The notes under the pieces are model-generated. The model had not been told where the DNA came from. It worked only from the letters and a program-made list of their open reading frames with translations, and did not search any database. Below are positions 13,703-17,833 of a DNA stretch of 17,833 bases, piece after piece (position 1 is the first letter of the stretch; the number at the start of each line of letters is the position of its first letter). Source of the DNA: AC-37 sp036382905 (GTDB lineage Bacteria; Actinomycetota; Thermoleophilia; Solirubrobacterales; Thermoleophilaceae); NCBI GenBank assembly GCA_036382905.1, contig DASVPL010000198.1:1-17833 (forward strand). Direction: 5' to 3'. Position numbers and translations under genes: made by a program.

Positions 13703-14329
13703 CTAGGTTGAGTCATGCGCCGCGCGCAGGTGGGTTGTCGCCGGATGCGGCGGGAAGTCGGAGGCCAGGATCTCGACGAGCACGGTGTCCTGCCATCCAC
13801 CAAATGCCCACTCGGATTGACGCTCGACGCCGACGATCCGGGCGCCCACAGCCTCGCCGTCCCGCTCGACGCCGCGAACGACCGCGTCGTTCATTGCCAG
13901 GTAGCGCAAGGTGACCCGATGCAAACCGAGCGCGTCAAAGGCGTAGGCCGCCAACAGCATTGCCACCTCACTACCGCAGCCGCTCCCGCGATCCTTCGGA
14001 TCGAGTATCGCCACGGCTATATCGGCCGAGGCCGACGGCCACGTGATGTGGTTGAGTCCGGCCTCCCCGATGAAGCGCTGGTCATCGGCCTTCCGCACGT
14101 CGAATGCGGCGATGCTCGATGACCTGCTGATGATCTCCCAGGCAGCCTCGCGCTTCTCACGCGTATACGGAGGCCTGGACGGTATCTCCGTCGGAGCGCC
14201 GGACGTGGGCCATGTGAGCAGCATCGCAAGCTCGGGATCGTTAAAAGCGTCCCAGCGGGCAAGGAATTCCTCCCGGACCATCGCCGAAAGGCCAACTCTC
14301 TCCCCTAGAACGATCCAGCGTCGCTGCAC
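13703..14329 (-). CDS. GNAT family N-acetyltransferase (RimJ/RimL-like)
   Basis: A 208-residue acetyl-CoA-dependent acyltransferase. The acetyl-CoA-binding motif A is DRGSGCGSEVAMLLAAYAF, followed by GLHRVTLRYLAMNDAVV and the closing segment EWAFGGWQDTVLVEIL, the usual order in RimJ/RimL-type enzymes. FIGEAGLNHI and ADIAVAILDP match the central sheet. The motif A signature is slightly off (GSGCG with Cys instead of an aliphatic residue). Start GTG 14329 lacks a clear ribosome site, and the next Met at residue 17 is an alternative. The substrate (antibiotic, amine or protein N-terminus) cannot be told. The gene is isolated, with about 260 bp before the methyltransferase start and about 240 bp of empty DNA on the other side. 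Confidence 0.88.
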   Translation of the reverse strand: MQRRWIVLGERVGLSAMVREEFLARWDAFNDPELAMLLTWPTSGAPTEIPSRPPYTREKREAAWEIISRSSSIAAFDVRKADDQRFIGEAGLNHITWPSASADIAVAILDPKDRGSGCGSEVAMLLAAYAFDALGLHRVTLRYLAMNDAVVRGVERDGEAVGARIVGVERQSEWAFGGWQDTVLVEILASDFPPHPATTHLRAAHDST

Positions 14330-14566
14330 TTAGGCCGGGACGATGCCAGATCGTTAGAAATTGCGTGGCCGGGTTTGCGACCAACGGTCGCACTGCGGTC
14401 GTCACCGCCGGCGGTCGCTTCCAGGCACGTCAACTGCGACAGCCCGCCAGCCCGGGCGTGGTTACTCGCCTAATGCGCCTCCTAGCGCCAAGGCTCCCAG
14501 GAGTACCGGCCCGTTTCGATCAAGGCGATGTGGACCGTGTCGCCCCTTGTCATCGAACGCGCGGAA
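14330..14566. other. Gap with no recognisable feature
   Basis: Together with the neighbouring weak ORF this is part of a gene-poor stretch of nearly 700 bp. Short frames exist (for example 14365-14586 plus), but their products resemble no family, their frames overlap one another, and none has a convincing ribosome site. No strong dyad was seen. Confidence 0.4.
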
Positions 14567-14770
14567 TCAAGGCAAGCGCACGATGACGTTCGGCTGCCGC
14601 CCCTCGATGATCGCCAAGACGACCTCTAGGGCCTGCGCGGTCGCCGGCACGAGGATGACGAACCACCGCCATATGTAGAAGCGCAGCTTCCACTCGGCTC
14701 GGCGGACGTCTATGTATCTGTCTTCGTCACTTCGCCTTAGCAGGCGACGTGACGAGGGCGTGCCTGACAA
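14567..14770 (-). CDS. Small possible membrane protein
   Basis: A 67-codon ORF from TTG 14770. After a charged N-terminus with many Arg residues, the segment YIWRWFVILVPATAQALEVV is hydrophobic enough for one membrane helix, flanked by basic residues and followed by LAIIEGRQPNVIVRLP. Codons in the second half end mostly in G or C, as in the real genes of this window. There is no homolog I recognise and no clear ribosome site. The first half is less convincing and the true start may be internal. Confidence 0.35.
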   Translation of the reverse strand: MSGTPSSRRLLRRSDEDRYIDVRRAEWKLRFYIWRWFVILVPATAQALEVVLAIIEGRQPNVIVRLP

Positions 14771-14807
14771 GGCGCGTTCTCCCTTCTCGTCTACGCCACC
14801 TGCGGGT

Positions 14808-14869
14808 ACCGGAGACGCACGGAGCGCCTCCCGATGCGAGGACCGGAGACGCGCGGAGCATCTCCCGAT
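14808..14869. repeat. Two-copy tandem repeat, 28 bp units, 34-bp period
   Basis: Units 14808-14835 and 14842-14869 both begin ACCGGAGACGC and end CTCCCGAT, with 25 of 28 positions identical. Each also holds GGAG near its left end and a CTCC near its right, so it could form a small hairpin. It lies in non-coding DNA inside the putative island. Confidence 0.6.
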
Positions 14870-14964
14870 TCAACTCACATCGCCTCGCCTAACCGAGCTT
14901 TAGGTTCTGCCCCCTTGCGGAACAAGCGTTAGCTTCCGACCCGGCTGGTGAGCTATGTGATTGC

Positions 14965-15004
14965 TTGCCCAGCCAACTTTAGGGCGCGCACCCTTGGCTG
15001 GCAA
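14965..15004 (-). terminator. Hairpin after the 102-residue ORF, probable terminator
   Basis: TTGGCTGGCAA (14994-15004) pairs with 14965-14976 over 11 base pairs with a single bulged C, and a GGG/CCC helper stem lies in the loop. It begins about 15 bases past the stop of the minus-strand gene at 15019. There is no U-tract, so intrinsic termination would have to rely on the stem alone, as is often suggested for actinobacterial terminators. Confidence 0.5.
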
Positions 15005-15018
15005 CCGGCGGGACGCGC

Positions 15019-15327
15019 TTACTCGTACTCCCCAATACTCCAGCCAGCGTCCTGTAGGTCGTTGATGAAGTGGTCGGAGAGCTCGAGCTCGCCATCGTGG
15101 TCAGTGATCGAAGGGCGCTGCGAGTCGCCCGCCCCGAGGAAGGCCAGCACCGTCCCATCGACAGCGTGCCACCGCACGGCCGTCACCGCGAGGGCGAGCG
15201 TCGGACCTCGGACGGTGTCGATGAACTGGCCGACCGCAGGCATGCCGGGCAGCATCGCCGTGCGCTCGGCGCGACGCCGACCCACGCCCGGCGTCACGAG
15301 GTCGATGATGAGTTGGACCTTGACCAT
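15019..15327 (-). CDS. Hypothetical protein, 102 residues
   Basis: I do not recognise this protein. It runs from ATG 15327 and has short beta-strand-like segments (VQLIIDLV, TLALAVTAVRWHAVDG, VLAFLG) with a motif-like PGMPAVGQFIDTVRG, and an acidic C-terminal third (TDHDGELELSDHF) ending GWSIGEYE. There is no signal peptide or membrane helix. Coherent codon use, a plain ATG start and a strong hairpin just past the stop support a real gene. It is followed in the same direction by nothing close, and precedes the small membrane protein gene on the same strand by about 60 bp. Confidence 0.55.
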   Translation of the reverse strand: MVKVQLIIDLVTPGVGRRRAERTAMLPGMPAVGQFIDTVRGPTLALAVTAVRWHAVDGTVLAFLGAGDSQRPSITDHDGELELSDHFINDLQDAGWSIGEYE

Positions 15328-15387
15328 GAAGGGTCAATAGCTTGGCCAGCGGGCCGGATGTAAGGACCCATGCGGCCCTGCGACGCC

Positions 15388-15678
15388 TCAGCGCAGCCCG
15401 AGGTACATGGTGGCCGCGATGACCACGACCGTCAGGCCGACGACCGCCCACGTCAGGCGCACCATCGTCTGCGTCAGCCTCAGCATCGCGGCCGTGTCCG
15501 CGTCTACCTGCGCCCAGCGGGTGGCTACCGACTCTCCGAGGTCTTGACCCGTCTTCCCGGCCGCCTTGAGCGCCCGCCGATTCGAGCGGACGACGAGGAA
15601 CAGGAACAGGAGCCACCACCACAGTCGGCGCGGGACCGGCACGTCTGCCAGCCGCACGTACATCCCACGCTCGCTCAT
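15388..15678 (-). CDS. Small two-helix membrane protein, hypothetical
   Basis: A 96-residue protein from ATG 15678. It has two hydrophobic segments, one after PVPRR (LWWWLLFLFLVV, about residues 19-30) and one at the C-terminus (LTWAVVGLTVVVIAATMYLG), joined by a charged, probably helical stretch (ALKAAGKTGQDLGESVATRW). Two membrane passes with a cytoplasmic or periplasmic helical linker give no specific function. In a phage-derived region a holin-like role could be considered, but nothing specific supports it. It is divergent from the broken DNA methyltransferase gene, whose start is 51 bp away. Confidence 0.6.
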   Translation of the reverse strand: MSERGMYVRLADVPVPRRLWWWLLFLFLVVRSNRRALKAAGKTGQDLGESVATRWAQVDADTAAMLRLTQTMVRLTWAVVGLTVVVIAATMYLGLR

Positions 15679-15729
15679 AGCGTCAATCGTTCCGCGCCGG
15701 GCGGACGCCGATGTGCGCGATGGAGCACC

Positions 15730-16415
15730 ATGGCGACGCATGAACCGTCCAGTGCGAGTGCCATGCTTCCGTCCGACCCGGGTGTGACGGTTCTGTCCGC
15801 ATACGCCGCCCCCGACATTGCCGCCGAGGGCGGCCGTGACAATGCCACGGAGAACGGCGCAAGCGGTCGTCCCAGCATCCCCATGCTCGACCTGTTCGCG
15901 GGCGCGGGCGACCTCTCCATCGGCCTCTCGCGCGAGGGCTTCGAGCCGGTCGGCGCGGTCGAGGTCATGGACGACGCGGCGCTGACCTATGAGGCCCGCC
16001 ACGACTTCACGGTGGACCGGCGGCGCCTGGAGAAGATCCCCGAGAACGAGCTCCGCGTGGCGTGGCAGGGTTCAGGTCGTCGCTGGGGGTCCTCCCTGCC
16101 AGCCGTGGCCCACCGGCGGGCTGCGCCTCGGAGACGGGGATGACCGCGACGGGTTCACAGCGATGTTTCGCGCGCTCGACCTGATCCGCCCCGACGCGTT
16201 CATCATCGAGAACGTCGCTGGGTTGGAGCGCGGCAAGACGCGCCCGTACTTCCTCGAGCTCGTCCACGTCCTAGACGACGTGCTGGGCTACGAGGTCAAG
16301 ACCAAGACGCTCAACGGACTTCGTGCCCGACACCGTGGACCTATACGCGTGGCCCGGCCTCGCGCTCGCCCTTCCGACCCGACCTGTCGAAACGGGCGGG
16401 AACGCTCACGAGTAG
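15730..16415 (+). pseudogene. DNA (cytosine-5) methyltransferase, frameshifted and truncated
   Basis: From ATG 15730 (GGAG four bases upstream) the frame encodes a short N-terminal tail and the SAM-binding motif I, LDLFAGAGDLSIGLS, from residue 53. Near 16065 the reading frame must shift by +1 to continue as VQVVAGGPPCQPW, with the catalytic Cys codon at 16097-16099, and then IIENVAGL (motif VI) at about 16202-16225 and LGYEVKTKTLN. After that, the family's target-recognition domain and motifs VIII-X are absent. A third frame reads DFVPDTVDLYAW and stops at TAG 16413-16415. Two frame changes and the loss of the C-terminal half mean this cannot be active as an ordinary m5C enzyme. It was probably a solitary or phage-type methyltransferase, since no endonuclease gene lies beside it. 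Confidence 0.85.
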
Positions 16416-16542
16416 CGCTTGACGAACCCGAAGCGCAGGTGGTTGTGGGCGACCCAGCCGTAGGCGCCTGCCGGGCCGAGGCCTAGCTCGGTCCCGAGCC
16501 GGTGCAGCGAGCGGCCGGGGGCGTGACCCAGCGCGGGTTGGG
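16406..16542 (-). pseudogene. Fragment of M15/VanY-type D-Ala-D-Ala carboxypeptidase
   Basis: On the minus strand one frame reads PGRSLHRLGTELGLGP then YGWVAHNHLRFGFVKRYS and stops at 16406-16408. The preceding residues NPRWVTPP are in a different frame (16542-16516), joined by a frameshift within a C-run. Together they match the core of M15 peptidases (SxHxxGxxxD, then GF-KRYS), which trim or cut peptidoglycan stem peptides. The zinc Asp of the SxHxxGxxxD motif is Gly here, and the following EPWH zinc motif is missing because the fragment ends at the junction with the methyltransferase remnant. It is clearly non-functional. Phage endolysins and host VanY enzymes are both possible sources. 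Confidence 0.7.
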
Positions 16543-16633
16543 GGCCGGGACAGCCGAGCCCGCTAGTCGTCGGGCCGCATCGGCCTGCCCTGCCGGTAGA
16601 CAACCGGCCCGATCTCCTCGCCACGGCCGCCCC

Positions 16634-16668
16634 GCTCGAGGCCGTTCCGAGGATCTAGCCGCGCGCTA
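16634..16668. repeat. Right copy of 35-bp direct repeat, candidate att site
   Basis: Same sequence and orientation as 10483-10517 except C at 16660 for G. It even carries the TAG and the last dppF-type codons in frame, but the bases before it share nothing with that gene. This is the pattern left when an element integrates at the 3' end of a gene. The mismatch turns the left-copy dyad into the looser TAGC-CGCGC-GCTA. Confidence 0.6.
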
Positions 16669-16738
16669 TTCGGCCGCGCGGGCCCGACCTTTAGCCATTC
16701 TCGGCCTTTGCACGGACTATTTCACTCAAATGGGGGTG

Positions 16739-16768
16739 TTGACAGCCCTGAACCTGCACGCTTAGTGT
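16739..16768 (+). promoter_or_regulatory. Sigma-70-type promoter upstream of the MFS exporter
   Basis: A perfect -35 TTGACA (16739-16744) is followed by a 17-18 base spacer and TTAGTG (16762-16767) or TAGTGT (16763-16768) as -10. Transcription would start near 16775, giving a leader of about 210 bases before the exporter start at 16985. That leader holds the mini-ORF and the hairpin listed next. Confidence 0.55.
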
Positions 16769-16847
16769 GGATCTCGCATAGGTACTGGCCCGATCCCAGC
16801 ATGAAGTTAGGTGGTCGGGGAACCTCGGACTGCAAGGGGAGTTCGAT

Positions 16848-16868
16848 ATGTCCGCCTCGAGGCGCTAA
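16848..16868 (+). CDS. Six-codon leader ORF (MSASRR) before the exporter
   Basis: AAGGGGAG (16834-16841) lies six bases before ATG 16848, better than any ribosome site at the exporter gene itself. The frame reads M-S-A-S-R-R and stops at TAA 16866-16868. The strong hairpin begins 11 bases after the stop codon. This spacing would let a ribosome translating or stalled on the mini-ORF influence folding downstream. Function as a leader peptide is inferred from position only. Confidence 0.4.
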   Translation: MSASRR

Positions 16869-16879
16869 CGATTCGCGGG

Positions 16880-16912
16880 GGGCGGGGTCGCCCGTTTCAG
16901 GCCACCCCGCCC
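16880..16912 (+). promoter_or_regulatory. Very stable hairpin in the exporter leader
   Basis: GGGCGGGGT (16880-16888) pairs perfectly with ACCCCGCCC (16904-16912). After a 1x1 mismatch, GCC (16890-16892) pairs with GGC (16900-16902), leaving a 7-base loop. There is no U-tract. It could act as an attenuator or as a block to ribosome access for the exporter gene 70 bases downstream. Confidence 0.55.
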
Positions 16913-16984
16913 ACCCCGCGCAAACGCCCGTCGCGGACCGCCGCACCCGCAGTACCCCCCTCGAACTCCCGCTCTCAAGCCAAC

Positions 16985-17833
16985 TTGCGCGCCACGCTCA
17001 GACTTCTCCGGCTCGAGCCCCGAGCCCGCCTCTTCTTCGGCTCATACGCCCAGTCCGCGCTCGGCAACGGCGCCGGCTACGTGGCGCTCGTCGTGCTCGC
17101 CTACCAGGCCTGGCACTCGCCGTGGGCCATCTCGCTCGTCCTGCTCGCCGACTTCCTGCCGGCGATGCTGTTCGGCCCGCTGTTCGGTGCCGCCGCCGAC
17201 CGCTGGTCGCGCCGGCGGATCGCGATCCTCAGCGACCTCGCCCGCGCCGTCGCCTTCATCGGCATCGCGTTCGTCGGCGGTATCTGGGCGATCGTCGGCT
17301 TCGCCCTGCTGGCCGGCGCCGGCGCCGGCCTGTTCACGCCCGCGATCCTCGCGGCCCTCCCGAGCCTGATCGAGGACGAGGAGCGGCTGCCCGCCGCGAC
17401 CTCGCTCTACGGCGCGCTTACCGACGCCGGCCGCTCCATCGGCCCGGCGCTCGCGGGCCTGGGACTGCTGGTGGCCAGCCCGGAGGCCGTCGCGGCCGCC
17501 AACGGCGTGACCTTCCTCGTGTCAGCCGCCGTCCTGGCGGTGCTGAGCTTCGGCGGCAGCCCGGAGGGCGCCTCCGAACGCGCCGGCCTGCTGCGCGAGG
17601 CACGCGAGGGGATCACCGCCACCGCGCGCCTGTCGGGGATCCGCGTGCTGATCGGCGCCTCGAGCGGGCTGCTGCTGTTCGCGGCCATGCTGAACGTGAC
17701 TGAACTGCTCGTGGCCGAGGACCTCGGCTCGGGTGACACGGGCTACTCCGTGCTGGTGGCGGCGGCGGGGCTCGGCTTCGTGGCCGGCTCGCTCGCCGGG
17801 GCCAACGGTGCGCCGATCGCCGAGCTCAAGCGC
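16985..17833 (+). CDS. Major facilitator superfamily exporter (3' end outside window)
   Basis: Open from upstream through the end of the window. From TTG 16985 the product begins LRLLRLEPRARLFFGSYAQS and shows alternating hydrophobic helices typical of 12-helix MFS drug or metabolite exporters. The motif A loop between helices 2 and 3 is G68-x3-D72-R73-x2-R76-R77 (FGAAADRWSRRR). A further segment, ATSLYGALTDAGRSIGPALA, fits helix 5 of MFS-3/enterobactin-exporter-like proteins. 283 codons are present, so roughly 120-150 are missing. The frame is also open back to GTG 16811, but that region is occupied by the leader features and does not look translated in this frame. The start is uncertain and has no clear ribosome site, which itself fits leader-controlled translation. 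Confidence 0.85.
   Translation, partial: MRATLRLLRLEPRARLFFGSYAQSALGNGAGYVALVVLAYQAWHSPWAISLVLLADFLPAMLFGPLFGAAADRWSRRRIAILSDLARAVAFIGIAFVGGIWAIVGFALLAGAGAGLFTPAILAALPSLIEDEERLPAATSLYGALTDAGRSIGPALAGLGLLVASPEAVAAANGVTFLVSAAVLAVLSFGGSPEGASERAGLLREAREGITATARLSGIRVLIGASSGLLLFAAMLNVTELLVAEDLGSGDTGYSVLVAAAGLGFVAGSLAGANGAPIAELKR

Larger units (their letters stand above)
10508..16633. mobile_element. Putative decayed genomic island between direct repeats
   Basis: The 6.1-kb interval between the repeat copies differs from its flanks. Genes lie on both strands with long gaps, some stretches are visibly AT-richer, small unrecognised ORFs are common, and two genes are broken (a cytosine DNA methyltransferase and an M15/VanY peptidase). 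An SSB-like protein, a DNA methyltransferase and an M15 peptidase are all frequent phage or plasmid cargo, so an eroded prophage or integrative element is a reasonable reading. No integrase, transposase, relaxase or structural phage gene was recognised, so mobility must have been lost or supplied in trans. The boundaries rest only on the 35-bp repeat. Confidence 0.5.

Noticed and set aside
14365..14586. 73-codon plus-strand ORF
   Set aside because: No family resemblance, overlaps other equally weak frames, and no ribosome site.
10508..16633. Integrase, transposase or relaxase gene within the island
   Set aside because: All six frames were read for recombinase motifs and none was recognised; mobility is therefore not claimed.
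16708..17703. 331-codon plus-strand frame over the exporter region
   Set aside because: Arg/Pro-rich product in the wrong frame; the MFS protein with its motif A is in another frame.
1..17833. tRNA or rRNA genes and CRISPR arrays
   Set aside because: No tRNA-like T-arm and acceptor combination, no rRNA segments, and no regularly spaced identical repeats were found.

Overview
The window is high-GC bacterial DNA: GTG/TTG starts are common, genes are tightly packed with ATGA/GTGA stop-start overlaps, and codons mostly end in G or C. A SigB/SigF-type sigma factor with its own anti-sigma-like partner, a bacterial-type AspRS and an IscU-MnmA fusion point to Actinomycetota, probably a Thermoleophilia/Solirubrobacterales-like lineage. 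The taxonomic call is an inference from gene content, not a match to a reference.

Bases 1-4966 are housekeeping: the 3' end of hisS, then aspS (4-bp overlap; residues predict the non-discriminating form), a gene-free stretch with five hairpins and a degenerate 22-24 bp tandem repeat, then mnmA fused to an N-terminal IscU-like domain. mnmA overlaps a degenerate anti-sigma/GHKL protein gene, which overlaps a SigB/F-family sigma factor gene, so tRNA thiolation and a stress-type sigma module appear to share a transcript.

Bases 4992-10507 hold a complete peptide/nickel-type ABC importer: permease (DppC type), lipoprotein binding protein, permease (DppB type) and two ATPases (DppD, DppF types), all on the plus strand.

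The 3' end of the second ATPase gene carries a 35-bp sequence that recurs, 34/35 identical, at 16634-16668. The roughly 6.1 kb between the copies looks like a decayed integrated element: AT-richer patches, genes on both strands, an SSB-like protein, a winged-helix regulator in an operon with a pseudo-receiver LuxR-type regulator, a SAM methyltransferase, a GNAT acetyltransferase, small uncharacterised proteins, a frameshifted and truncated cytosine-5 DNA methyltransferase, and a broken VanY-type peptidase fragment. No integrase was found inside it.

Beyond the right-hand copy is a consensus-like promoter, a six-codon leader ORF with a strong ribosome site, a very stable hairpin, and then the start of an MFS exporter gene running off the window. 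That layout resembles a translation-controlled attenuator. The most notable findings are the IscU-MnmA fusion, the direct-repeat-bounded island and the exporter leader.
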